The notes under the pieces: generated by a model
Database searches by the model: none
Seen by the model: the letters and a program-made list of their open reading frames with translations, nothing else
What the model was told of the DNA's origin: nothing
NCBI GenBank assembly: GCA_951804985.1
Contig: OX638135.1
Location: forward strand, 10,454,058 to 10,518,057
Direction of reading: 5' to 3'
Length of the DNA stretch: 64,000 bases
From: Dryomyza anilis
Taxonomy: Eukaryota > Arthropoda > Insecta > Diptera > Dryomyzidae
Program-made: the position numbers and the translations under genes
Shown: in pieces, positions 10,078 through 20,379 of the stretch
How the letters are laid out: each line of letters starts with the position of its first letter
Numbering within the stretch: the stretch's first letter is position 1

Positions 10078-10236
10078 AATTTCATCGTAAGTTTCATCGT
10101 GACTTGCATTTTCTTTTTCAACTTCATATTCTAAGAAGACACTTCTGCGTAGCGTAGAGTATTTTTGTTTCGCCATGCTCGATTTCGGGTGCGGTTCTCT
10201 GTTTCTTGTCTTCGGTGATTTCGCCGTACTGTTCAT
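10012..10236 (-). pseudogene. Gypsy-B small 3' reading frame (right)
   Basis: 74 codons from MNSTAKSPKTRNREPHPKSS to KREKYKGCH and a stop. It is lysine-, glutamate- and serine-rich with no domain I recognise. It follows the integrase frame by about 30 bases. It may be the tail of pol after a frameshift, or a short extra frame. Confidence 0.4.
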
Positions 10237-10269
10237 TTCTGTAACATATTTTTATTTACGGTATTTTTA

Positions 10270-11567
10270 TCATGTGAAATTATGCCATTTGAGTAAAAAC
10301 CATCGGGCTGGTGCGTAATATTGCTGCAATACGCGCGTGTCGAACGTTGTCGATTTTGCGCTGTAGGCTTCTGCGGTGTGGAATAATTTCAGCTCGTTCA
10401 CGTGCGCCGTTTTTATTTTCCTGCTGCCCGTCCTTTTAAGCTGCACGATTACCGGTGAAATGAAATTTATCACCTGGAATGGTCCATCGTATTTGGCGGC
10501 CAGTTTCGCTGCAAAATTGTCTACTGCTTTTGACAGGTTATGCTGTTTGACTATCACCTGTTGGCCTATCTTAGGTGACCAAGGTCTTCGACGCAGGTTA
10601 TAATATCTGGTCCTGCGCTGCTCGCTCTATGTTTCGGCGTACAATGGTAAATACCTTTCGTAATCGCTTACTTCTTTCGTTAGGTGTCTGCTGATCATGA
10701 CCTGTGACAAACGTGCACTCGTCATATAATGCTTTTGGCAGACGGGGCTCACGTCCTTGTATCAAATACGCTGTACTGTAGCCCGTGGTTTCGGATACGT
10801 TCGTATTCACTGCTAGTGTCAGCTCTGGTAGCAGTTCATCCCAGAGTCTTTGATTTTCCCCTGTAAACTGCGCAGTCATCGTCTTGACTGTTCTGTTTGC
10901 TCGTTCGTTCTGTTTGCTCTTTCGGCCGGATTTTGTTGCGGAGTGTATGGCGCCGTAAATTGATGTTTCACGCCCATATCATCCAAGAACTTTCGAAACA
11001 TTCGGCTTGTAAATTGTGTCCCGTTGGCCGTAATTAGAACCTTCGTCACTCCAAATCTCGCCAATATTCTTTCTCTGAAGGATTTGCAGAGTGTTTCGCT
11101 GGTAGCTTTTCTTAGCGGTACCATCTCGGTCCACTTCGAAAACTTGTCGAACATGACAAGCTTCATGGTGTTTCCATGCTTTGATCTTGGCAATGGTCCA
11201 AAGAAGTCTGCACATAGCATGGCCCAGGGTTCCACTGCTATCTTCGTCATCATCTTTCCAGCAGGCACGTCTTACAACGCCGTACGTATTTACTCACCTG
11301 GTGGAACATTCCAGGCCAGTAGTATCTGTTAGCTATGCGTGCGATCGTCTTTCTCACCCTAAGCTGCCCTGCGGTCGGCCCGTCGTGATTTTCTCTGAGT
11401 ACTCTATCCCTCTGGTAACTCTGCACGCAGAGTTTCCACGGCACGCAATCTTCTTCACCATTCTGACTCGGTATGTGACGGTACAAATTACCTTCCTGAA
11501 ACACATAATCAGCGTATTTTTCTGGTTTTGCCTTCACTTCTGCTATGCGTTGTTCTGCCATGCACAT
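10270..11567 (-). pseudogene. Gypsy-B integrase (right), broken
   Basis: Same set of fragments as 6909-8206: zinc-binding region with Gln for the second His, first catalytic Asp present (ADFFGPLP), second Asp replaced by Ala (LITANGTQF), third Glu block present. Split over three frames at the same places as the left arm, which shows that the breaks predate the inverted duplication. Confidence 0.82.
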
Positions 11568-11570
11568 CGT

Positions 11571-12540
11571 TTCTCGCCTTCATCGGTAATCGTGCCAAGA
11601 GTTGCTAATGATTGCCGCGAGAGCACGTCAGCTACCACATTCAGCTTACCTTTTCGATATTGAATATCGAATGTGTGTTGCTGCAGTTCTAACGCCCATC
11701 GCGCTATCCGACCTGGCGGACTTTCTATGCTGTTTAACCACTTCAGCGATAGATGGTCAGTTATACCGTGAATCCGTAGCCCTCCAAGTAAGGGCGCATC
11801 TTGCGTATTGCCCAAATAATCCCTAAACACTCCTTTTCAGTATCGGAGTAATTTAACTCGGCTTTACTCTCACCACGTGACCAAGGTATTTTAACTCACT
11901 TCGGAAAAATTCACACTTTTCGGCATTGAATCTCATGTTTGCTTTCCTCAGTCGTCTAAATACTTTCCTTACATTCTTAAGATGCTCTTCGAACATGTGT
12001 CCTGTCACGAAAATTTCATGTCATATAAGTAGTGCGGTTCCATCTCTGGGCCAATTACCTGATCAAGGGCTCGTTGGAACGTTGCTGGGGCCGAATGTAG
12101 ACCAAACGGCACCACGCACCACTGAAAGAGACCACGCCCAGGTACGGTAAACGCCGTGTACTGGTTGCTGCTCTCCTCCATGGGTATTTGCCAATAACCG
12201 TTCTTCAAGTCTGAACTGCTGATGAGTTTTGCGTCGCGTAGACGGTCTAAAATATGCTGAATGCGCGGTAAAGGGTAAGCGTCGGAGACTGACCGTGCGT
12301 AGAGTTGACGATAGTCGACGCAGAGCCGCCATTGTCCTGTCTTTTTTTCACCAAGACGATCGGTACACTGTGAGGACTATGGGACGGTTCTATACAGCCA
12401 TTATTCATCAATTCGTCAATTTCTTTGTTTATTATCGCCTGCATTGCCGGATTTTTCGGGTAGTACCGGTGCTTTATCGGGCGATCATCACGCATCACAA
12501 TCCTGTGCGCTATGTCGGTGACTCCTTTTAATTCGTCAAA
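11571..12540 (-). pseudogene. Gypsy-B RT and RNase H (right), broken
   Basis: From 12540 down: RT finger and palm blocks (RYYPKNPAM; NGYWQIPMEESS; PFGLHSAPATFQRALDQ), a lost Y-x-D-D box, the ELKYLGHVV block, then directly the C-terminal half of RNase H ([21 protein letters not shown]). The thumb and the N-terminal half of RNase H are missing. The duplicated lead-in seen at 5676-6053 is mirrored at 12423-12800. Confidence 0.8.
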
Positions 12541-13176
12541 TGCTTTCAACTCATTCTTCAAAAATTCTTGAACACGCTGGTTTTATCTTTGCTCAGTGTG
12601 TTTCCTCTGCACCGGCTGTTGCAAATGCTTGTACTTTCGCCTTCATCGATCTTTTCTTTGTTTATTATCGCCTGCATTGCCGGATTTTTCAGGTAGTACC
12701 GCTGCTTTATCGGGCGATCATCACGCATCACAATCGTTTGCGCTATGTCGGTGACTCCTTTTAATTCGTCAAATGCTTTCAACTCATTCTTCAAAAATTC
12801 TTTTACCCGCTGGTTCTATCTTTGCTCAGCGTGTTTCCTCTAAACCGCACTTTCATCTGAGTGCCCATCTGCGCGCTTGCACGCTCTTTAGGTTTTTGGT
12901 CTGCATAAGCGAAACCAAATTTGTTGTACCTGTTTACTGAATCTGCCTTCTCGCCTTCGTTGTTTCTAGCTTGCTCATCCCGGCTGTTGCAAATGCTTGT
13001 AATTTCGCCTTCATCGATCTTTTCTTTAATGCTGTTAAATGTGGCAGACAAACATCTTCTGTGGCGGCGTGCTCATCCCGGCTGTTGCACGCGACTTCGC
13101 TCGCCTCCGCGATGGAGCATGTACACACTTCATTTTCTCTTCTTGTCGAATGGATCGGAATGGAATAATTGCCATA

Positions 13177-13508
13177 TCACAGCTCCACTCCAAACAATGC
13201 GAGTGAGTCAACACCCAAGATTAATTGATCACATGCGTCTCTCAATACCAGTAGTGTGATTACGCAGTGCTTTTCTCCTAATATGACTTCTACTTCCATC
13301 TCCTTATTAACATACTGTACTGCTCCGTCGGCCATCTTTACTGTTGTGCGTACCATACGCGTCCTTGCCATGTCGGTGAATTTCGTAGCGAACCGCTCGC
13401 TTACGAAACTTCTTGTTGCACCTTTGTCTATTATCGCATCTGTTTCTTCGCCACCCAGGTATATCGTAGCGAAGATGCGACCGTATTTTACTGTAAAAGG
13501 TTTGATTA
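13177..13508 (-). pseudogene. Gypsy-B protease region (right)
   Basis: Mirror of 4968-5299, with the same DKGA in place of D-T/S-G-A. One arm difference is seen: LVLRDACDQ here versus LVLIDACDQ in the left arm. Otherwise the layout (active-site strand, flap-like middle, LILGVDSLA) is the same. Confidence 0.75.
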
Positions 13509-13733
13509 ATTTCGCGCCCTACTCGTCGGTCCGGCCGTCACCTCTTGCCTCTGACGGGTACCGCTGGAGTTTTCCTGACGACGACAACAATCAAACGTGT
13601 GGACATTGCGCCGTCCAAAGTCCCAGCAGAACATCATGCAGACCAGATAAATCTCTTCGACGAATGTACAATTGAAAGTCCGGCAGACTGCTGCGATATA
13701 TTCGGTGCATAGAGTCGTAATCTGCGTGCCGCA

Positions 13734-14571
13734 TCACTTTAGAATAGCAACCACATAGTTACTAAACGACTCCCTTTGTCGTTGCCGTCGCTGTCGGATC
13801 TCGTCTTCTATATCTTCAAAGTAGTGAGGTTGCACGAAGAATTTTAGTAGATCATTCTTGAAGGTTCTCCATTCAACCCATTGTCGATTACTGGTGCGAT
13901 ACCATATCAATGCATTATCGCGCAGCAACTCGGCCATATAAAGTGGCAGCTGGTCGATGGAAACGTTATACAACCGGGCCAGTTCTTCTACGCGTTCGAT
14001 AAACGCTATCGGATCTCGGCCACCCTCATACTTTATCGACCATCTCCTTATCTTGTCCATAACAGACTGCATGTACATGTCTCGTATGAACGTATCCTTT
14101 GTTGCAGGCATCATCGTTGGCTGATGCATCATAATTGGCTCTTGCATCATCGTTGGCTGTTGCATCGTCGTTGGCTGATGTATCATAGTTGGCTGTTGGC
14201 AGTACATCGCTGGTGTATTTTGAGTTCGCTTTGTGGTGAACTGTGGACGCGGCTGTTCTGTTGATTGAATCGATGTCGTAGGGATTCTCAACTGGTGTTG
14301 CGCTGCGGCTCTTGTTGATGTTAGCATAGTTGGCGGTAACTGAAGCTGTTGTGCTATGGGGAGTGGGCTTGGTGATCTACTCCTTGGGTGTAGCGCATCT
14401 AACTCTTCCAATCGAGCGATAATTTCTGGCTTCAGTTCCTCGCTTTTCGCAAATGTCGAAAAGCGTTTTCGTAGTTCGTCGACGGTGCACGTGTCTTCGA
14501 ACCGGAACTCTTCGGCATAAGTAATAAGTTCATTCTTGCGAATATCCTTAATCCAAGAAGTTTTTATTATC
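13734..14571 (-). pseudogene. Gypsy-B gag (right)
   Basis: Identical in layout to 3905-4742: capsid-like domain ALIWYRTSNRQWVEWRTFK, Met/Gln/Pro repeat in the middle, in-frame ATG only at 14411, apparent frame extending upstream to about 14571. It ends at the same premature stop. Confidence 0.75.
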
Positions 14572-14640
14572 TTGATATTTTTCCTTTTCTATTATTTTAT
14601 GTTACTATTCACACTTTCTTATACTAGGAGAGTTTATGCC

Positions 14641-15616
14641 TCTTACTTACTTACTTACTTAAATGGCCCTTACAACCGTGGGTCGGTTTTGGCAGATTTG
14701 GATGCCCTCATCTACACTGTCCACCTTCGAGCCTCGATTCAAGCACCTTCATAGCTGAAGTGTTTTCATCCATTCGTTCGACATGACCTAGCCAGCGAAG
14801 CCGCTGGATCTTGATGCGCTTGACTATGTCAATGTCGTCGAATAACTCATACAGATCGTGGTTAATCCTGATTCGATACTCGTTAGCAAAGCAGATAGGG
14901 CCAAAGATTTTACGGAGAATATTTCTCTCGAACTCTCCCAATACTCTCTCATCGGTGGAGGCCAGCGTCCATGTTTCTGCACCATAAAGTGGGACGGGCA
15001 TGATGAGTGACTTGTAGAGCGTAATTTTAGTCCGGCTAGAGAGGGCTCTACTTTTCAATTGCCTACTAAGCCCAAAGTAGCACCTGTTGGCAAGAGTTAT
15101 TCTCCGTTTAATATCCAGGCTGACGCCGTTGTTGCTGTTGATGCTGGATCCTAAATAGACGAAGTCCTTAACAATGTCGAACTTGTGCGTGTCAAAATCA
15201 CCTCTTTGTCCAAGACGCACGGAGTCCTTTCTGCTTGTTGACACAAGGAACTTCGTCTTGTCCTCGTTCACCACAAGACCCATTCGACGCGACTCTTTCT
15301 CCAATCTGGAGAATTCTGCGCTGACTGCTCGTGTGCTCCTGCCAATGATATCAATATCATCGGCATATGCGAGCAGCATGATACTTTTGTTGAGGATAGT
15401 GCCGCTGTGATGGAGTTCGGCAGCTCGAACTATTTTCTCCATCAAAAAATTAAAAAAGTCGCACGATAGGGAGTCACCCTGCCTGAAACCTCGCTCGGTA
15501 TGAAATGGCTCGGAGAGGTCTTTTCCTACTCTCACTGAGCAACGTGTGTTGCTCAGGGTCATCCTGCAAAGTCTTATAAGTTTCGCAGGTATACCGAACT
15601 CAGACATTGCGGCGTA
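14641..15616 (-). pseudogene. RTE-like LINE, 3' half (interrupted by gypsy-A)
   Basis: A 314-codon open frame (15652-14708) of the LINE reverse transcriptase; the first ~11 codons after its ATG lie in the gypsy LTR, and LINE coding starts near MSEFGIPAK. It has GFRQGDSLSCDFFN, LLAYADDIDIIG (catalytic), VKDFVYLGSSINSNNGVSL, PLYGAETWTLASTDE and the C-terminal RLRWLGHVERMDEN. The 3' tail is (ttac)n on the plus strand at 14642-14661. The 5' half of the same LINE resumes at 25441, after gypsy-A. The tail is embedded in gypsy-B LTR sequence, so the LINE inserted into gypsy-B. Confidence 0.88.
15613..15616. repeat. Target-site duplication of gypsy-A (cgta), left
   Basis: cgta precedes the tgttgtaag start of the 5' LTR and is repeated at 25441-25444 after the 3' LTR. 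Four-base duplications are normal for Ty3/gypsy integrases. The LINE reading continues from one copy to the other. Confidence 0.85.
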
Positions 15617-16089
15617 TGTTGTAAGCCAACATAGTGTCTTTTGGTAAGTCACTATACGTTGATATTATAAACGTATCGTGACCTACTTCCGCGATGACTA
15701 CCTTATGCAGTTATCGTGAAGTTGGTGTAAGGTGTGATGTAGGGCTTACGTATCAAAGTTCAGTATTGGCGAAGTTGGGTCAAACCAGCGGTGGCATGAT
15801 TGGCTAGAGTGAAATTTGCGCACGGCACTCTGCCGGAACATGTTAGATTTGGAACATGCCTCCATATAAAAGTTTAAGTTAGATTTTAAGTCAGTTGTTA
15901 GTTACTTAATAATGTTAATATTAAAATAGAACTTTAGTTTAAATAAAAGTATGTCTTAGGAGAAAAGACTTGTTTAAATTATTTTGATTAATAGAAACAG
16001 AACAACAACGTTGGACATTTGGGTAGGACATCATGGGTAAGTATAAAAGGAACGTTGCGACATTTGGCAACCAACTTTTAATTACAACA
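15617..16089 (+). repeat. Gypsy-A 5' LTR, 473 bp
   Basis: Starts tgttgtaag, ends attacaaca. It holds a TATA box at 15865-15872 and an aataaa signal at 15942-15947, spaced as in a U3-R-U5 arrangement. It is followed by the PBS. Confidence 0.9.
15865..15872 (+). promoter_or_regulatory. TATA box in the gypsy-A LTR
   Basis: tataaaag lies about 75 bases before the aataaa polyadenylation signal at 15942, consistent with a short R region. The same sequence occurs in the mirror LTR and in the 3' LTR (there tataatag, altered). Confidence 0.55.
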
Positions 16090-16091
16090 TT

Positions 16092-16103
16092 TGGCGCAGC
16101 CGG
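16092..16103 (+). promoter_or_regulatory. Primer-binding site of gypsy-A
   Basis: tggcgcagccgg begins two bases after the LTR. Complementary reading gives a tRNA end of the form ..GCTGCG-CCA with discriminator G. That favours tRNA-Ser. Further complementarity to a T-arm (gttttcgaacc follows) makes this an unusually long match. Confidence 0.7.
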
Positions 16104-16940
16104 TTTTCGAACCGAACATCAACTCTCAAGGGAGAGAACTCTCAAGAGAAGGACTGGATGGAGATTAATATTGGAAGAAATAACTATTTTGGATCAGGGA
16201 AATATGTTTGTATTTGTGAGTATTGTGAAAAATAGTGGAAAAAATGGGAGCGGTAAAAAAAAAAATTGTGATATAAAACAAAAGAAATATTTGAGAATTT
16301 TAATAAGCTAAACAATCATAGAATTATGAAAATTGACATTTGAAAAAAGAAAAAAAACAATTGAGCATTTGAAATAACTTGTGGAATAAAATAAACTTTT
16401 AATAAAACTGTAAAATAAAATTGTGAAATGAATTACATAAATGATAGAATTTGATAAATCAGGAAATTTAAAAAATAAACTAAATGTTTTATAAAATTGA
16501 TTAATTTATATATTGAAGAACATTTTAAAAAAAATTGTGAAACAATATAGAATAGTTTGAGACATTAAATGGTAATGATTAATAAAGATGTGAATTTAAA
16601 TAAATTGAATAACATAAGAATTTTGATATAACAATGTATTCATAATGTTGCGAAATTAATTAAATAACAAAACTGGAAAATTTTAACAAAATTAAATTGA
16701 ATAAATAAAGTAATTCAGTATTCATAAGCAATACTTTGATATGATTTTGAACTATAGATTAAAAAGTTTAAAAAATGAAACATAGAAATGAGATAAATAA
16801 TGTAAAAAAATAAGAATAGAAACATTAAATAATGGTTAAAAGTTTATTTAATATGAAACTAGGAAAAACAAAATAAATAATTTAAATAAGAAATATATAG
16901 CTATATGATAAAGTAAATGAAAAAATAAGAAACACAAATA
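16104..16940 (+). other. Gypsy-A untranslated leader
   Basis: AT-rich leader of ~0.84 kb between PBS and gag with only a short open frame (16033-16311, which overlaps the LTR/PBS and is not coding-like). It would contain packaging and dimerisation signals in an active element; none can be identified by eye. Confidence 0.6.
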
Positions 16941-17882
16941 ATGGGTACTGAAAATGTATTGAAACGCGTTCATTACATTGTTCCTTACTTTTCTGGAGCG
17001 GAATCTCCATTATTAGAAACAGAATTATATAAATTTATTGAATGTTTTGAAACAGCAAAACTTAAAATTAAAGAATCAGATAGTGAGGAATTTATTAAAT
17101 GCGTTGGATTACGTTTGGAGGGCGATGCCTATAAATTAGTGAGGACAAAACATTTTCAAAAAATAGAAGAATTATACGAGTTGTTAAAAAATACGTACTT
17201 AAATGAAATTTCTTTAGATTCAGTACTAGAAGAGATTAAAAAGGTTTATCAAAATAGTGATGAGAGTTTGAGAGCATTTGGAAGACGATTAGATGAGTTG
17301 CAATTCATGGCTTTGGAAATTGCAAGAAAAAAATACAGAAAAAAGATTAGTGAGGATGAAGTATTCAGATTAGAATTACAGAGCTCAGTGTTGATCTCTT
17401 TTAAAGTAGGGGTGAAGGATCCAACGATAAAAGTTGTACTGTTGGGTAGTAAGTCGGAAACATTAGATACATTGTTGGAAGAAGCTTTAAATGTACATGC
17501 TGTTATGCAGCGAAGTCCAAGGTCAGAAGAGGATGAATATAATTATGTGGAAAAAACTGAATTAAGACACAGACAGTCAAGCGGAAAATCGGAAAATGAA
17601 TTGCAACAAATAAATAATGAAAGTGACTATAAAAGAAGTGTTCCAACATGTTCATTTTGTAGTAAATTGGGGCATACAATTTTATTATTAGAAAAATACA
17701 CCTTTGGTCACGAATCTAATTGGAGATGTGCTAATAATAATGTGAGCAATTGTATACTACCTTTTGTTAATAATGATAATATGATGGATAGCATGGAAAA
17801 TAATATAAGTAAGATGAAAGACTCATGGAGGGATACACAAGGTCATAAAATAGAGAATTACAACTCGAAAAGAAATTTTTAA
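16941..17882 (+). CDS. Gypsy-A gag polyprotein
   Basis: 313 codons from an ATG directly after the AT-rich leader. N-terminal half: VPYFSGAESPLLETELYKF, FETAKLKIKESDSEEFIK, then LRAFGRRLDELQFMALEIA and DPTIKVVLLGSKSETLDTL. This is the layout of a retrotransposon gag/capsid. The C-terminal region has FCSKLGHTILL and FGHESNWRCANN, remnants of CCHC zinc knuckles that are partly lost; the A2 homologue keeps CYECGNYGHE. The frame ends KIENYNSKRNF. The product would assemble cytoplasmic particles; loss of the knuckles suggests weak RNA binding. Confidence 0.82.
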   Translation: MGTENVLKRVHYIVPYFSGAESPLLETELYKFIECFETAKLKIKESDSEEFIKCVGLRLEGDAYKLVRTKHFQKIEELYELLKNTYLNEISLDSVLEEIKKVYQNSDESLRAFGRRLDELQFMALEIARKKYRKKISEDEVFRLELQSSVLISFKVGVKDPTIKVVLLGSKSETLDTLLEEALNVHAVMQRSPRSEEDEYNYVEKTELRHRQSSGKSENELQQINNESDYKRSVPTCSFCSKLGHTILLLEKYTFGHESNWRCANNNVSNCILPFVNNDNMMDSMENNISKMKDSWRDTQGHKIENYNSKRNF

Positions 17883-17994
17883 TCAGCAGGAAATAATAGT
17901 TATAATCAGGGAAACTAACAGGGGCTCAGTTTAGGCCAGAAAACTGGGGACCCCAAAATAATAGTAATATAGGGTAGAAAGAGTTAGGAATTGT

Positions 17995-18274
17995 AGATCA
18001 GACGTCGGAGGAGACTGTGGTCAAATTTACTACTCCATTGAATTTTCATAGAACAGAGGAGACCAATGAATTAAAATATAAATTAAAGAAGGAAGAAGGT
18101 GATCGCATAATATGCAGTGGGCATGGATTTAGCTTAGATTTATCTAATGTAAGTGACGTTTTCATTGAAGTACCTTGCGAGGCAGCTAAAAATGGAAGAC
18201 TTATTTTACTAGTAGACTCAGTAGCTGATGCCAGTATAGTAAAAGAAAATGCAATGACAAATTGACCAGACTTT
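17995..18274 (+). pseudogene. Gypsy-A protease region, inactive
   Basis: Contains VSDVFIEVPCEAAKNGRLIL then LVDSVADASIVKENAM. The retropepsin active site D-S/T-G-A reads DSVA here. Stops follow at 18265. The family enzyme would process Gag-Pol. The A2 copies have the same block further degraded (LVDSG then a break). Confidence 0.65.
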
Positions 18275-18376
18275 AACGAAAATATACAAAAGGATTTAAA
18301 GGGAGCTTTTGGTGGGTGTGTTAGAACATTAGGTTCTACCAAAGTAGAACATAGGAACATAGGGCGCTTAAGTTTA

Positions 18377-18646
18377 ATGCTACACGTAGTGTCACTTGAA
18401 CAAGGCGTACCAGCTGATGGTATAATCGGACGTGACAATTTATGGAATCGATCTGTAATAAATGCGATAGACAAAACAATAACGTTCTTTGATAAACATA
18501 AAAACCATATTATAAAACTACCAATGAAATCGCAGACAGAAATACAAAATATTTTTTACAATCAACAAATTAAAATTCAAGCGAGAACCGCAAAGATAGT
18601 ATCATTACGTTTAAAAACAAAAATTCCAATAGTATTAATACATTAA
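18377..18646 (+). pseudogene. Gypsy-A pol linker between protease and RT
   Basis: 89 codons including GVPADGIIGRDNLWNRSVI and TAKIVSLRLKTKIPIVL. The I-I-G-x-D motif is the C-terminal hallmark of a retropepsin fold (usually ILG-x-D). A stop at 18644-18646 separates it from the RT frame. Confidence 0.6.
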
Positions 18647-18794
18647 CAAGAAATTTCTCCAGGAGTATATTTGGGCGAAAGCATATCGAATGTTAGCAAA
18701 AATAGAGTTTTCAGTGTTAAATGCTACGGAAAAATAAATTATAATAGACAGTACTTTTAAACCTAAATTTTCGAATTTTAATCAGTATAAAGAA

Positions 18795-19680
18795 TTGGAT
18801 ACCAATAATTCTAAAATAAATAGCATAAATTCAGTAAAAATTACAAACAGAATTAACAAATTATTAGAGGAAATGAAAATTGATGAAACTTTAAATAAAG
18901 ACGAAATTACATCTTTACAAAATCTGTGTATTTCGTATCATGATGTTTTTCATTTAGACGGCGATGAATTAACATACACGTCAGCGCTTAAACATGAAAT
19001 AACAATACAGTGGAACCAGCCACCGATAAACCAAAAGCAATACAAATTGCCACACACTCATAGAGAAGAAATCAACAGACAGGTTAATAAAATGTTAGAT
19101 GACGGCATTATATCGCCAAGTATATCACCCTGGAATTCACCGATGTTGCTGGTTCTTAAAAAGAGCGGCAATGACGGTAACAAAAAGTGGAGGCTAGTAA
19201 TAGATTTCCGTAAATTGAACGACGTGACAATAAAACAAGTATTTCCGATTCCTCGAATAGACGAAATATTAGACCAATTAGGTCACAGTCGCTATTTTTC
19301 AACTTTAGACTTGGCAAGTGGTTATCATCAGGTACTAGTAGAAGAAAGAGATAAAGAAAAAACAGCTTTTAGTACAGGACTGGGTCATTTCGAATTTAAC
19401 AGAATGCCATTTGACCTAACAGGTGCACCAGCTACCTTCCAAAGAATAATGAACCACATATTAACAGGTTTACAGGGTATAGATTGCTTTGTTTATCTTG
19501 ATGATATAGTGGTGTACGCAAAAATTTAGCTGAACGTGAGCTTAGGCTGAGTAGAGTTTTGCAGAAATTAAGGGAACACAATCTAAAATTAAATACAGAA
19601 AAATGTCAGTTTTTGCGTCGCGAAGTTGTCTATTTAGGACATAAATGTTCGGGCTAGGTGTCCTGCCAGATCCCTCTAAG
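18795..19680 (+). pseudogene. Gypsy-A reverse transcriptase
   Basis: A 244-codon frame (18795-19529) carries all finger and palm blocks: QYKLPHTHREEINRQV, IISPSISPWNSPMLLV, RLVIDFRKLNDVTIKQ, FPIPRIDEILDQLGHSRYF, STLDLASGYHQV, GAPATFQRIMNHIL and the catalytic CFVYLDDIVVY. A frameshift just after (AKI then stop) separates the next block, KLNTEKCQFLRREVVYLGHKC-like, at 19560-19650. The frame opens after a stretch with stops, so Pol is not one frame. RT copies the element RNA into cDNA inside particles. Confidence 0.85.
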
Positions 19681-19689
19681 GTTGAATGC

Positions 19690-20270
19690 GTAAAAAATAT
19701 CCCGGTGCCGAAAAAAAAAAGAAGTGCAAGCTTTTTTTGGGATTAATTTATTATTACAGAAAATTTATAAGCAATATGGCAAAATTATCATTACCAATTA
19801 ATAAATTACTTAGAAAAGATGTTAAATCCACATGGACAGACGATTTTCAAAGTTCATTTATTAAATTAAAGAATCAATACTTTCACCACCCATTCTCGCA
19901 TATCCAGATTTTACAAAACCATTTTTACTTACAACAGATGCAAGTAACGAAGCAATAGGTGCGGTACTATCGCAAGGCAAAGTAGGGAGCGACCGACCAA
20001 TAGCATTTGCACGTAGGGCATTAAATGGAGCAGAAAAAAATTACTCCACCATTGAAAAGGAATTTTTAGCCATAGTCTGGGCAACAAATAATTTTAGAGC
20101 ATATTTATTAGGAAAACCATTTACAATTTTCACGGATCATCAGCCATTACGTAATCGCGTTTCAGACACAAATTGTCTGAGTATGATTTTGAAATAATCT
20201 ATAAACCGGGTGAAAAGAATTTAAACGCAGATGCTTTAAGTAGAATTCCATATTCAGATCCTGAAATTAT
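19690..20270 (+). pseudogene. Gypsy-A RT thumb and RNase H, frameshifted
   Basis: Shows LGLIYYYRKFISNMAKLSLP (19734-19793), then in another frame [20 protein letters not shown] (19935-19990), [20 protein letters not shown] and [10 protein letters not shown], and finally LNADALSRI. The Asp of TTDAS and the Glu of EKE are the RNase H catalytic positions and are present. At about 20158 a segment is missing between DHQPL and the following block. Broken by at least two frameshifts. Confidence 0.8.
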
Positions 20271-20379
20271 AGCAGTTCAAACACGGTCCAAAACAACACA
20301 AAGTAAATAATCAGCAAATTTCAAAAACAAAGCCTCAACCGGTCGTAGATGAAACAATAACAGAACCAAATAATGAAGC

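Larger units (their letters stand above)
10012..14640 (-). mobile_element. Gypsy-B LTR retrotransposon, right-arm copy
   Basis: Mirror copy of the left element, read from 14640 downward. Unlike the left copy it keeps its 3' end: last reading frame, untranslated region, polypurine tract and 3' LTR (8766-9580). The 5' LTR is cut by the RTE-like LINE tail at 14641-14661. All the main breaks in protease, RT, RNase H and integrase are shared with the left copy. Confidence 0.9.
10078..17194 (-). repeat. Palindrome 1, right arm
   Basis: Reverse complement of 1365-8398, 83 bases longer because it keeps the LINE segment lost from the left arm. Inner edge: gypsy-B sequence at 10078 matches 8398. Outer edge: gag codons at 17194 match 1365, after which this arm continues into the rest of gypsy-A while the left arm runs into unrelated sequence. 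The near identity over 7 kb implies recent formation or ongoing arm-to-arm conversion. Confidence 0.96.

Noticed and set aside
11181..11663. A 160-codon plus-strand gene in palindrome 1
   Set aside because: Antisense shadow of the gypsy-B integrase frame; also present mirrored at 6813-7295.
15865..15872. Host gene promoter
   Set aside because: The TATA box is inside an LTR with matching polyadenylation signal and PBS; no host gene lies downstream.
1365..17194. Palindrome 1 as a pure sequencing hairpin artefact
   Set aside because: Arm-specific 83-base indel, scattered substitutions, and different content at the two ends make a simple mirrored read unlikely, though an assembly error cannot be excluded from sequence alone.
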